The translations under genes and the position numbers were made by a program. 26,734 bases of DNA. Origin: CAYQDF01 sp964416175. GTDB lineage: Bacteria; Chloroflexota; Anaerolineae; Anaerolineales; UBA4823. The first letter of the stretch is position 1, and each line of letters opens with the position of its first letter. Location of the stretch: assembly GCA_964416175.1 (NCBI GenBank), contig CAYQDF010000037.1, forward strand, positions 1 to 26,734, read 5' to 3'. The notes under the pieces were generated by a model that searched no databases, was not told where the DNA came from, and saw only the letters and a program-made list of their open reading frames with translations. This document shows positions 14,238-22,354 of this stretch, piece by piece.

Positions 14238-15539
14238 TCAAGCATCCATATGCTGGATCACCGCGTCGCCAAACTCAGAGGTCTTGAGGAGGGTCGCGCC
14301 ATCCATCAGGCGGTGGAAATCGTAGGTCACGGTCCTGGCGGCGATCGCCCCTTCCATGCCCTTGATGATCAGGTCCGCAGCTTCGTTCCAGCCGAGATAG
14401 CGGAACATCATCTCTCCCGACAGGATCACCGAACCCGGGTTGACCATGTCTTTATCCGCGTATTTAGGCGCCGTGCCGTGGGTGGCTTCGAACACGGCGT
14501 GACCGGTCGTGTAGTTGATGTTGCCGCCGGGAGCGATGCCGATCCCGCCCACCTGGGCTGCCAGGGCGTCGGAGAGGTAATCGCCATTCAGATTCATCGT
14601 CGCCAGCACGTCGAACTCGCGCGCCCGAGTGATGGTCTGCTGGAAAACGATATCGGCGATCACGTCCTTGACCAGCAGCTTCCCGGCACTGATCGCCTGT
14701 TCCTGCTCCCGGTTGGCTGCCTCTTCGCCGGATGCCTGCACGGTCCGCTCCCATTGGCTCCAGGTGTAGACCTGGTCGGCGAATTCAGTCTCCGCCAGCT
14801 CGTACCCCCAGTTGCGGAAGGAGCCTTCGGTGTATTTCATGATGTTCCCTTTGTGGACCAGCGTCACACTGCGGCGCTGGTGCTCTAGGGCGTAGCGGAT
14901 TGCCGCGCGAACCAGGCGAAATGTGCCTTCTCTGGACACCGGTTTAATGCCGAAACCTGCTGTATCCGGAAAACGGATCTTCCCATATTCCTCCGGGAAG
15001 TTCTCCTGCAGCAGCGCCTTGAACTTCTGGTTCTGCGGTGTGCCGTGCTCGAACTCGATCCCCGTGTAGATGTCTTCAGTGTTCTCCCGGAAGACGATCA
15101 TGTCGACGTATTCTGGGTGTTTCACCGGAGAGGGGACGCCTGGGAAGTATCGCACCGGGCGCTGGCAAACGTAGAGGTCAAGCGCCTTGCGCAGTGCGAC
15201 GTTCAATGACCGGATTCCGCCGCCGATGGGGGTCGTCAACGGTCCTTTGATCCCCACGGTGTATTCACGAAAGGCCTCGATCGTCTCTTCTGGCAGCCAG
15301 CTGCCGGTCAGACGGTGCGCTTTTTCGCCTGCCAGGACTTCCATCCAGGCGACCCGGCGCGCTCCCCGATATGCTTTTGCCACTGCGGCGTCGAACACCC
15401 GCCGGGACGCCCCCCAGATGTCGCGCCCGGTCCCATCTCCCTCCACGAACGGGAGGATCACGTGATCTGGAATATGCAGTTTCCCATTCTGAAGGCGGAT
15501 CTTCTCGCCGCCTTCAGGGACTTCGATATAATCTGGCAT
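14238..15539 (-). CDS. icd: isocitrate dehydrogenase, NADP-dependent
   Basis: A 433-residue TCA cycle enzyme closely following E. coli Icd. It oxidises isocitrate to 2-oxoglutarate and CO2. Substrate-site blocks are GGGIRSLNVALRKALDLYVC (Ser111 equals the E. coli phosphorylated Ser113), VKHPEYVDMIVFRENTEDIY, the Lys in LVHKGNIMKYTEG, and the metal Asp in LNGDYLSD. The cofactor segment HGTAPKYADKD keeps the Lys-Tyr pair, and VTYDFHRLMDG keeps the Tyr and Arg that select NADP. AAGGAG lies about 10 bases before the ATG. A single-gene transcript is likely, ending at the inverted repeats shared with the GNAT gene. No Icd kinase (aceK) is seen. Confidence 0.95.
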   Translation of the reverse strand: MPDYIEVPEGGEKIRLQNGKLHIPDHVILPFVEGDGTGRDIWGASRRVFDAAVAKAYRGARRVAWMEVLAGEKAHRLTGSWLPEETIEAFREYTVGIKGPLTTPIGGGIRSLNVALRKALDLYVCQRPVRYFPGVPSPVKHPEYVDMIVFRENTEDIYTGIEFEHGTPQNQKFKALLQENFPEEYGKIRFPDTAGFGIKPVSREGTFRLVRAAIRYALEHQRRSVTLVHKGNIMKYTEGSFRNWGYELAETEFADQVYTWSQWERTVQASGEEAANREQEQAISAGKLLVKDVIADIVFQQTITRAREFDVLATMNLNGDYLSDALAAQVGGIGIAPGGNINYTTGHAVFEATHGTAPKYADKDMVNPGSVILSGEMMFRYLGWNEAADLIIKGMEGAIAARTVTYDFHRLMDGATLLKTSEFGDAVIQHMDA

Positions 15540-15590
15540 TCGAATCTATTCTCCTTTTGCTTCCAGGGGGCTGATTTCAGCTTGAGGCGG

Positions 15591-15596
15591 ATTATA
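15591..15596 (-). promoter_or_regulatory. -10 box of icd
   Basis: TATAAT on the minus strand, about 52 bases before the icd ATG. The -35 is not clear. Confidence 0.4.
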
Positions 15597-15743
15597 GCAT
15601 GGGGATACCTTACGAAGACGAAAAACCAACTTAATTCAGGCGTCACGCAGTTCCAAAAACCTCTTACCAGCTGCGTAAGTCCCATAATTGATAACAGGAA
15701 TGCTCCGGACGGTTTCTATCCCCCAGAGATTGCCAGTATCGGC

Positions 15744-15749
15744 TAAAAT
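15744..15749 (+). promoter_or_regulatory. -10 box TAAAAT for leaderless lutA
   Basis: TAAAAT ends 6 bases before the lutA ATG, the same spacing as at mobA. No Shine-Dalgarno sequence precedes the ATG, so the lut operon mRNA probably begins at the start codon. Confidence 0.5.
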
Positions 15750-15755
15750 TGCCCT

Positions 15756-16496
15756 ATGACCAACCAAGTCCAACTCTTCATCACCTGCCTGGCGGAGCAG
15801 TTCTATCCCGGCACGCTGGAGAAGCTGGTCCGGCTGCTGGAGCGGCTCGACATCACCGTCGAGGTTCCTGCCGCCCAAACTTGCTGCGGACAGCCGCTTT
15901 TCAACAGCGGCTACCAGGGCGAAGCCCGCCAATTAGCTGCCAGCTGGCTCGAGTTGTTCGGAGCCAGCCCGGCTCCGATCGTCTCTCCCTCCGGTTCGTG
16001 CGTGGACATGGTGCGCCACCACTATCCGGAGCTGTTCCCGGAGGGTTTGCCGGAACACGATCTGGCCCGAGATCTCGCCTCCCGCACTTTTGAGCTCTCC
16101 GAGTTCCTCGTCCACCAGCTCCAGGTCACCGATGTCGGGGCGCATTTCCCGCACCGGGTCACGTACCACCCCTCCTGCCACCTTCTGCGGGGATTGGGGC
16201 TGAGGCAGGAAGCCAAACAGCTGCTCGGCGCGGTGCACGACCTCGAATTGGTGCCGCTCCAAGACGAGGAGACCTGCTGCGGGTTCGGCGGCGTGTTCAG
16301 CGTGATCTACCCGGCGGTGAGCAAGGCGATGATGGAAGCGAAGGTGAAGAACATCCAGGCCACAGGCGCGGAGGCAGTTGTCGCCTGCGACGCCGGATGC
16401 CTGATGAATATCGGCGGCGGGCTGCGCAGAGCGGGTTCGCAGGTGAGAGCGCTGCACTTGATCGACGTGCTCGCCTCTCAGGATGGCGCCCTGTGA
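15756..16496 (+). CDS. lutA: L-lactate oxidation iron-sulfur protein LutA
   Basis: A 246-residue protein of the LutA/YkgE family, part of the LutABC complex that oxidises L-lactate to pyruvate. It has the paired CCG-domain cysteine motifs typical of these and of heterodisulfide reductase-like proteins: AAQTCCGQPLFNSGY (C43, C44) and EETCCGFGGVFSV, together with SGSCVDMVRHHYP, HPSCHLLRGLG and CDAGCLMN. Such motifs bind iron-sulfur clusters. Length is normal (about 240). It is first of three genes in one operon, its stop overlapping a possible GTG start of lutB. Confidence 0.92.
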   Translation: MTNQVQLFITCLAEQFYPGTLEKLVRLLERLDITVEVPAAQTCCGQPLFNSGYQGEARQLAASWLELFGASPAPIVSPSGSCVDMVRHHYPELFPEGLPEHDLARDLASRTFELSEFLVHQLQVTDVGAHFPHRVTYHPSCHLLRGLGLRQEAKQLLGAVHDLELVPLQDEETCCGFGGVFSVIYPAVSKAMMEAKVKNIQATGAEAVVACDAGCLMNIGGGLRRAGSQVRALHLIDVLASQDGAL

Positions 16497-16528
16497 ATGG
16501 TAAATCGCCGCTCCATGCTGCTCCCGTC

Positions 16529-17935
16529 ATGGATATTTCTTTCAGCCATTATTCCGAGCAGGTCCCCGGAAACATCCCGGCAGCCCTGGAACGGGCAACG
16601 AATAGATTCCTCGGATATCGCGCCGCCCGCGTCGCGGAGCTGCCAGAATGGGAAGCCCTCCGCCAGGCCGCCCACGAGATCCGCCTGCACACGCTGTTGC
16701 ACCTGGACGCCTACCTGGAACGCCTGGAAGAAAGGGTGATCGCCGCGGGTGGTCGGGTGCACTGGGCGGTCGATGCGGCTCAGGCGCGCCGGATCGTGCT
16801 CGACCTGGCCCGGGAGCGCTCCGTCAGGACGGCGGTCAAGGTCAAGTCGATGGCGACAGAGGAGATTGGGCTCAACCACGCCCTGGAGGAGGCCGGCATC
16901 CTGGCGGTCGAGACGGACCTGGGCGAGTTCATTATCCAGCTGGCAGGCCAGGGACCTTCGCACATCATCGCGCCTGCGGTGCACAAGACCAGGGAGGACA
17001 TCGCCGCTTTGTTCCGGGAGAAACTTGGCGTCGACGCGCCGGATGACCCGCAGGAGCTGGCGGCCATCGCCCGGCAAGCCCTGCGCGAGCGCTTCCTGGC
17101 GGCGGACATGGGCATCTCCGGGGCCAACTTCCTGGTCGCCGAGACGGGGACGTTGGTGATAGTAACCAACGAGGGCAACGGGCGGATGTGCACCACGCTG
17201 CCGAAGGTGCACGTCGCCGTGGTCGGGATCGACAAGGTCGTCCCGGATTGGGAATCTCTCACCGTCTTGCTGAAGCTCCTGGCCCGCAGCGCCTCCGGTC
17301 AGAAGCTCACCGCTTACACGTCGTTCATCACAGGGCCCCGGCGCAGCTCCGAAGAAGGCGGGCCGGAAGAGTTCCACCTGGTCTTGCTCGACAACGGCCG
17401 CAGCCGCATGCTGCGCGACCCGGTCGGGCGCGAAACCCTGAAGTGCATCCGCTGCGGCTGCTGCCTCAACGTCTGCCCGGTTTACAGGCATGTCGGGGGC
17501 TATGCCTACGGCTGGTTTATCTCCGGGCCGATCGGGGCGATCTTCACCCCCCAGATCCTGGGCGTCGAGGCTGCCCGGGAGCTGCCCTTTGCCTCTTCTC
17601 TGTGCGGCGCCTGCGCCGACGTCTGCCCGGTCAAGATCCCCATCCCGCAGATCCTGCTCCACCTGCGCCGTCGGGTGGTCGAGGGCGACGAGTTCGAGCC
17701 GCCGGTTGCACCCCGGACCCTAAGATTCGCGGCCAGGCTGGGCAGGTGGGCGCTCGCGACCCCCTGGCTGTACCGATTAGGGACGCGCCTGCTGCCGCTT
17801 TTCCAGTTGCCCCTTCGCAGAGGCGACTGGCTGCCCGCGTTGCCTCCACCGCTGGACCGCTGGACGCGGGTGCGCCCTTTCCCGGCATTTCGCGGCGGCT
17901 TTCGTTGGTTCTGGGTTGGACGAAGGAAAGGATGA
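16529..17935 (+). CDS. lutB: L-lactate oxidation iron-sulfur protein LutB
   Basis: A 468-residue protein with an N-terminal LUD (DUF162) domain and two 4Fe-4S motifs: CIRCGCCLNVCPVYRHVGG and SSLCGACADVCPVKIP. The C-terminal tail (WTRVRPFPAFRGGFRWFWVG) is of the usual LutB type. Together with LutA and LutC it oxidises L-lactate and passes electrons on. The ATG at 16529 gives MDISFSHYSEQV, resembling LutB N-termini, but it lacks a ribosome binding site. A GTG at 16493, which overlaps the lutA stop by 4 bases and has AGGA 9 bases upstream, would add 12 residues and is a serious alternative. It is co-transcribed with lutA and lutC. Confidence 0.92.
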   Translation: MDISFSHYSEQVPGNIPAALERATNRFLGYRAARVAELPEWEALRQAAHEIRLHTLLHLDAYLERLEERVIAAGGRVHWAVDAAQARRIVLDLARERSVRTAVKVKSMATEEIGLNHALEEAGILAVETDLGEFIIQLAGQGPSHIIAPAVHKTREDIAALFREKLGVDAPDDPQELAAIARQALRERFLAADMGISGANFLVAETGTLVIVTNEGNGRMCTTLPKVHVAVVGIDKVVPDWESLTVLLKLLARSASGQKLTAYTSFITGPRRSSEEGGPEEFHLVLLDNGRSRMLRDPVGRETLKCIRCGCCLNVCPVYRHVGGYAYGWFISGPIGAIFTPQILGVEAARELPFASSLCGACADVCPVKIPIPQILLHLRRRVVEGDEFEPPVAPRTLRFAARLGRWALATPWLYRLGTRLLPLFQLPLRRGDWLPALPPPLDRWTRVRPFPAFRGGFRWFWVGRRKG

Positions 17936-17960
17936 TCAACCGCGGAGAAGGAACACAGGC

Positions 17961-18617
17961 TTGGAACACTTCAAGGACAAGAATTCTGAAGAGAACCCCG
18001 TGATCGCTGCGGTGCGGCTGGCGTTGGGGCGTGAGGCGGGGTTGCCCCTCGCGCCGCGCCCACCAAACTTGCCCCCTCGCCTTCCCGAGGCCTCCACCGC
18101 CGAGCTCGGACTCCTGCTGGCGGAGATCGAGACGCTCTCCGGCGAAACCCGGCGGGTGGATGCAGGTTCGATCGGGGAGAGCCTGGCCGAACTGGTGCGT
18201 TCGAAGCAGATCGCCTCCGCTGCCTGCTGGCGGACTCCCTGGCTCGAATCGCTGGGCGTCGAAGAGCGGCTGGCTGCCCTCGGCGTCGAACTGCTTTCCC
18301 CCCATTCTGCCCCGGAAGAGCTCGCCAGCTGCGATCTGGGTGTGACCGGGGTGGACTACGCTCTCCCGGAGACGGGCACCCTCGCCCTGCTCTCTTCTCG
18401 GGAGAAGCCGCGGGCGGTGTCACTCCTGCCGCGCGTACACCTTGCATTGTTGGACCCATCGGCATTGCGTGCGGATATGCACCAGGTCTTCGCCGAAGCG
18501 AAGGGCCAGCCTTACCTGGTCTTCATCACCGGTCCCAGCCGCACCGCAGATATCGAGCTCACCGTGACCCTCGGCGTGCACGGCCCCCGCCAGCTTGTCG
18601 TCTGGGCGATCGAATGA
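17961..18617 (+). CDS. lutC: L-lactate oxidation LUD-domain protein LutC
   Basis: A 218-residue LUD-domain protein, third member of LutABC. Family blocks are GVTGVDYALPETGTLALLSS, LLPRVHLALLDPS and VFITGPSRTADIELTVTLGV, then HGPRQLVVWAIE at the end. I chose the TTG at 17961, which has GGAGAAGG about 9 bases upstream and lies 25 bases after the lutB stop. A GTG at 18001 (MIAAVRLALG) is an alternative that fits the family N-terminus but has a weaker site. No lactate permease (lctP/lutP) or LutR regulator gene is next to the operon. Confidence 0.9.
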   Translation: MEHFKDKNSEENPVIAAVRLALGREAGLPLAPRPPNLPPRLPEASTAELGLLLAEIETLSGETRRVDAGSIGESLAELVRSKQIASAACWRTPWLESLGVEERLAALGVELLSPHSAPEELASCDLGVTGVDYALPETGTLALLSSREKPRAVSLLPRVHLALLDPSALRADMHQVFAEAKGQPYLVFITGPSRTADIELTVTLGVHGPRQLVVWAIE

Positions 18618-18787
18618 GGAACGGCCTGAAAATTTCCTGGTCTCGCGGCGCCTGCCTCGAGACCGATCGAGCCGTGCCGTTTCTCGTACCACCCCAGAAG
18701 CGGTGGTGCGGGGGGAAAAGGAGCTATGCAACCCGGGAGAGTCTCTATCCCTGACGCTTGCGCGTGCACACCACTGCCGAATCGCGC

Positions 18788-18816
18788 TTGACAGGGATGC
18801 CGGGATTGGATACACT
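18788..18816 (+). promoter_or_regulatory. strong sigma70-type promoter of the Mn2+ riboswitch
   Basis: TTGACA (18788-18793), a 17-base spacer, and TACACT (18811-18816). Transcription would start about 18823, just before the riboswitch aptamer. This is the best promoter in the window and lies 170 bases after lutC, so the ATPase is transcribed separately. Confidence 0.85.
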
Positions 18817-18825
18817 ATGTCCGTT

Positions 18826-18937
18826 CCGGATGGGGAGTAGCTGCCTGCCCCCGCAGGATGGACAGCCGTCAGGACAGAGCCTGAGCACACCGACGCCGGC
18901 TCTCGGCTTCCATTAGCCTACAGCGAGACCACCGCAA
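18826..18937 (+). promoter_or_regulatory. yybP-ykoY (Mn2+) riboswitch
   Basis: The leader carries the conserved sequences of the yybP-ykoY class: GGGGAGTAGC (18832-18841), CCGTCAG (18866-18872), CACACCG (18886-18892), and the 3' motif TACAGCGAGACC (18919-18930) after a small hairpin GGC-TTCCATTA-GCC (18906-18918). The two loops containing CCGTCA and CACCG form the metal pocket in known structures. This class binds Mn2+ and switches on Mn2+ exporters, including P-type ATPases. The 3' arm GAGACC overlaps the 5' side of the following terminator, so metal binding would prevent termination and allow ATPase transcription. Confidence 0.85.
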
Positions 18938-18965
18938 CCCAGGTTGCCGGCGGTCTTTTTGTTTT
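18926..18965 (+). terminator. riboswitch-controlled terminator
   Basis: Stem GACC-A-CCG-CAACC with GGTTG-C-CGG-C-GGTC around a short loop (one mismatch and one bulge), followed by TTTTTGTTTT. Its 5' arm begins inside the riboswitch 3' strand (GAGACC), so the two structures compete. It lies about 115 bases before the ATPase start, as expected for an expression platform. Confidence 0.85.
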
Positions 18966-19080
18966 GGATGCCAGGATTTCAAAACCAGGCAGGCCGTTTT
19001 ACAGATGCGTAAGCCTCATCCAGTGGATATTCCTGGGACGTGCAATCATGTACAATACAAGATAAAGGAGCGTACAGACA

Positions 19081-21963
19081 TTGGCGCTTGAAAAGGCATC
19101 TCGGAGCGGGATCATCGAAAATGTGAACGGGGATTCCTGGCACGCCGTCGAGGCCGAGGAAGTGCTGGCGCGCCTGGCGACTTTCGCGGAAAAGGGTCTG
19201 GACCCCGAGGAAGCCCGCGCGCGGCTGGAGCAGTATGGACCCAACGAGCTGGAAGAGGCGCCGCCAACGACCTTCTGGCAGATGCTCGGAGCGCAATTCA
19301 AGAACTTTGTCGTGATCCTGCTGATCGTCGCCTCGCTGATCTCCGCAGCGCTGGGGGACTACGTCGAGGCGGCAGCGATCATCGCCATCGTCGTCCTCAA
19401 CGCGACCCTGGGGGTGATCCAGGAGGGCCGCGCCGAGCGCGCCCTAGCCATGCTCCGCAGGCTGGCGGCCCCGGAGGCGCACGTGGTGCGCGGCGGAGTG
19501 CGGCTGTCCGTTCCGGCCAGGGAGCTGGTGCCAGGAGATCTGGTGCTGCTTGAGGCGGGCAACTTCGTCCCGGCGGACATCCGGCTGCTGGAAGCGGTCA
19601 ACCTGCGGATTGAAGAAGCGGCGCTGACCGGCGAATCGGTCCCGGTCCAGAAAGATGCCGCTGTGCGCCTGGAAGCGGACATCCCCCTCGGAGACCGTAA
19701 GAACACGGTCTTCATGGGCACCGTTGTCAACTATGGGCGTGGCAATGGCGTCGTGGTGGGCACAGGGATGCACACCCAGATCGGCCTGATCGCCCGCATG
19801 CTGCAGTCGGTGGAGAACGAGCCAACCCCTCTCCAACGCCGACTGGATTCGCTGGGGAAGATGCTCGGCTGGGCCGCCCTGGCGATCTGCGCGGTGGTCT
19901 TCCTCGTCGGCTGGTTGCAGGGATACGCGCCTCTCGAAATGTTTATGATCTCCGTGGGGCTGGCGATCGCCGCCGTCCCAGAAGGCCTGCCGGCTGTGGT
20001 CACTATCAGCCTGGCGTTGGGGATGCGCGAGATGATCAAGCGCCACGCCCTCATCCGCCGATTGTCCTCCGTCGAGACCCTGGGATCGGCGACGGTAATC
20101 TGTTCGGACAAAACGGGCACCCTGACCCAGAATGAGATGACCGTCTCGCGTCTGTGGGTGGACGGGCAGTTCATCGAGGTCAGCGGAAGCGGTTACACGC
20201 CGCGGGGGGACTTCCTGGTCGAAGGCAGACAGGTTTCCTTAGAAGATTATCCCGGCGCGCAGACAGCTCTCTGGGTGGCCGCGCTCAACAACGACGCCTA
20301 CCTCGACCTGGGCAGCTCAGATGGCGGCTCAGAGCGGTCCTACCGCGTGGCGGGCGACCCCACCGAAGGGGCGCTGATCGTCGCCGCGGCCAAGGCCGGG
20401 GCCTGGACTGCCGATCTAAATAAAGCCTACCCGCGTGTCCAGGAGGTCCCCTTCGACGCCGCGCGCAAGCGGATGATCACCCTGCACGCGGTGCGCGACC
20501 CAAGACCTGAGGACATCTCACCGTTCTATGACGACCGGGAGCGGGAGTGGTACGTCATCACGGAAAAAGGCGCCCCGGACCTGGTGCTGCAGCGCTGCAC
20601 GCGCTACCAACGAATCGATGACACGCCGGCGCCGCTGGATGAATCGACGCGCCGGCGCATTCTGGAGGCCAACGACCAGATGACGCAGGACGCGCTGCGC
20701 GTCCTCGGCATGGCTTACCGCACCATTCAGGCCGTCCCGGGGGAACTGGACCCGGAGGAGCTGGAGCAGGAACTGATTTTCGTCGGGCTGGTCGGGATGA
20801 TCGATCCGCCGCGGCCGGAGGTCCCGCCAGCCCTGGAAAAAGCGCGCCGGGCCGGGATCCGCACCGTGATGATAACCGGCGATTACCCCAACACGGCTCG
20901 CGCCATTGCCGAGTCGATCGGCCTGCTGGAGCCGGGTCACCAGGTGCTGTCCGGGACGCAGCTCGACCAGATGACCGGGGAAGAACTGCAGAGCCAGGTG
21001 ATGTCCACGGACGTCTTCGCCCGGGTCTCGCCGGAACACAAGCTACGCATCGTCGAGGCGCTGCGCGCGAACAACCAGGTCGTCGCCATGACCGGCGACG
21101 GAGTCAATGACGCGCCGGCGATCAAGCGCGCCGACATCGGGATCGCCATGGGCATCACCGGCACTGATGTCGCTAAGGAAGCGGCGGATATGGTGCTGAC
21201 CGACGACAACTACGCCAGCATCGTCGCCGCCATCGAACAGGGGCGGGTGATCTATGCCAACATCCGCAAGTTCGTCTTCTTCCTGCTTTCCTCCAACGTG
21301 GCGGAGATCATGATCATCTTCCTCGCCACCCTGGCAGGCCTGCCGACGCCGCTGACGGTTATCCAGCTGTTGTGGCTGAACCTGCTCACCGACGGCGCCC
21401 CGGCGCTCGCCCTGGCGATGGAGAAGGAGCATCCGGGCATCATGCGCAGGCCGCCGCGCAACCCGAGGGAACCGATCGTCAACCGAACCATGCGACTGGG
21501 CATCGGGATCCAGACCCTCACCCAAACAGGCGCCACGCTGCTCGCCTTTACCATCGGGCTGTTTTGGGTGTTGGGCGATGCTGGCGTCTCCCTCGCGGGA
21601 GCCAATTCACTGGCTTTTCTGCTGAATTTCGACTGGCGCGGGGTGGATGTGCAAACCGCCGAGACGATGGCTTTCGTCACCCTCTCCCTCTGCGAGCTGT
21701 TCCGCGCCTATACCGTGCGATCGGAGCGCGTCTCAATTTTCCGTTTGGGGGTCTTCTCCAACCGTTACATGCAGTACGCGGTTGGGCTGTCGCTCACCCT
21801 GATGCTGCTGGTGGTCTACGTGCCGTTCCTCCAGCCCGTGTTCAACACTCACGCGTTGAACCTGAGGGAATGGGCTCTGATCGCAGGGCTGGCGGTCATC
21901 CCTGCAGTTGCTGAGGAGATCACGAAAGCGTACCTGCGTTCGAGAGATCCTTCCCGTGCGTGA
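19081..21963 (+). CDS. P-type cation ATPase (Ca2+/Mn2+ type), probable Mn2+ exporter
   Basis: A 960-residue P2A-type ATPase. In order: a cation ATPase N-terminal segment (LARLATFAEKGLDPEEARAR...YGPNELEE), actuator TGES at about residue 183, membrane helix M4 with VPEGLPAVVT (about 300), the phosphorylated Asp in CSDKTGTLTQNE (Asp343), the hinge GDGVNDAP (about 672), M5 SSNVAEIMIIF and M6 NLLTDGAPALAL. The Asn, Glu and Asp in M5/M6 match SERCA-type cation ligands. About ten membrane helices. The TTG start has AAAGGAG 10 bases upstream. The Mn2+-type riboswitch in its leader points to Mn2+ (with or without Ca2+) export. Length fits the family (880-1000). Confidence 0.92.
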   Translation: MALEKASRSGIIENVNGDSWHAVEAEEVLARLATFAEKGLDPEEARARLEQYGPNELEEAPPTTFWQMLGAQFKNFVVILLIVASLISAALGDYVEAAAIIAIVVLNATLGVIQEGRAERALAMLRRLAAPEAHVVRGGVRLSVPARELVPGDLVLLEAGNFVPADIRLLEAVNLRIEEAALTGESVPVQKDAAVRLEADIPLGDRKNTVFMGTVVNYGRGNGVVVGTGMHTQIGLIARMLQSVENEPTPLQRRLDSLGKMLGWAALAICAVVFLVGWLQGYAPLEMFMISVGLAIAAVPEGLPAVVTISLALGMREMIKRHALIRRLSSVETLGSATVICSDKTGTLTQNEMTVSRLWVDGQFIEVSGSGYTPRGDFLVEGRQVSLEDYPGAQTALWVAALNNDAYLDLGSSDGGSERSYRVAGDPTEGALIVAAAKAGAWTADLNKAYPRVQEVPFDAARKRMITLHAVRDPRPEDISPFYDDREREWYVITEKGAPDLVLQRCTRYQRIDDTPAPLDESTRRRILEANDQMTQDALRVLGMAYRTIQAVPGELDPEELEQELIFVGLVGMIDPPRPEVPPALEKARRAGIRTVMITGDYPNTARAIAESIGLLEPGHQVLSGTQLDQMTGEELQSQVMSTDVFARVSPEHKLRIVEALRANNQVVAMTGDGVNDAPAIKRADIGIAMGITGTDVAKEAADMVLTDDNYASIVAAIEQGRVIYANIRKFVFFLLSSNVAEIMIIFLATLAGLPTPLTVIQLLWLNLLTDGAPALALAMEKEHPGIMRRPPRNPREPIVNRTMRLGIGIQTLTQTGATLLAFTIGLFWVLGDAGVSLAGANSLAFLLNFDWRGVDVQTAETMAFVTLSLCELFRAYTVRSERVSIFRLGVFSNRYMQYAVGLSLTLMLLVVYVPFLQPVFNTHALNLREWALIAGLAVIPAVAEEITKAYLRSRDPSRA

Positions 21964-22037
21964 CCTGCAGAATTGTTGGTCGTTCTGAGAACTCTTGCTC
22001 ATTAATCCGCCAAGCGCTATACTAAATTAACATAAAC

Positions 22038-22189
22038 TCGGGATAAAACAAACCAGCGCGCTGAGCGGAGTGGCGGGCTTCTGCGACTGCTCCCTCGCGA
22101 AATCGGGACTTTGACTGCGTTCCGCTCAGACATGTCCCGCGAGAACTGATGGGAAACCCGCCGCGCAGTCGAAACGGCGGTTATCCCGA
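22038..22189. repeat. 152-bp segment bounded by inverted repeat TCGGGATAA/TTATCCCGA
   Basis: TCGGGATAA (22038-22046) and TTATCCCGA (22181-22189) are exact complements. Between them lie CTGAGCGGA (from 22061) with TCCGCTCAG, and CGACTGC (22083-22089) with GCAGTCG (22165-22171). The overall look is of a small non-coding element, MITE-like, or a large structured leader. Confidence 0.45.
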
Positions 22190-22244
22190 ACTGACGTGAA
22201 TTGATTATGAACAGCTGTCGTACTGAACAGACTCTGATTTATTA

Positions 22245-22307
22245 TCGGGCGCGAATACGAACGATCTGCCGGCGCGGGGGGATCCCCCGCCATGCCAGCG
22301 CGCCCGA
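22245..22307. repeat. 63-base GC-rich hairpin
   Basis: Outer arms TCGGGCGCG (22245-22253) and CGCGCCCGA (22299-22307) are exact complements and enclose an inner stem GCGGGGG-GAT-CCCCCGC (22274-22290). No T-run follows on either strand. Confidence 0.6.
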
Positions 22308-22354
22308 ACGTGCTCGCATTCTGGAGGCTGCTGCATAAGGGCACTGTAATTCCG

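Larger units (their letters stand above)
21964..22354. other. non-coding stretch with several inverted repeats
   Basis: There is no credible gene here. It contains a 9-bp inverted repeat spanning 152 bases (22038-22189), inner complementary pieces such as CTGAGCGGA/TCCGCTCAG, and a compact 63-base hairpin (22245-22307). It sits where the start of the broken corA should be, so it may be an inserted, decayed element. I could not match it to a known riboswitch. Confidence 0.5.

Noticed and set aside
16478..17662. 394-codon minus-strand frame opposite lutB
   Set aside because: Long antisense frame caused by high GC content; lutB has clear iron-sulfur and LUD motifs on the other strand.
17188..18003. 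271-codon Arg-rich plus-strand frame inside lutB
   Set aside because: Out-of-frame reading of lutB, extremely Arg/Pro-rich, with no ribosome site.
18618..18787. Continuation of the lut operon with a fourth gene
   Set aside because: Frames here are short, lack ribosome sites and show no family; a new promoter starts at 18788.
22038..22189. Second metal riboswitch (M-box or yybP-ykoY) before corA
   Set aside because: I could not find the conserved M-box blocks or the GGGGAGTAGC and CAGCGAGACC pieces seen upstream of the ATPase.
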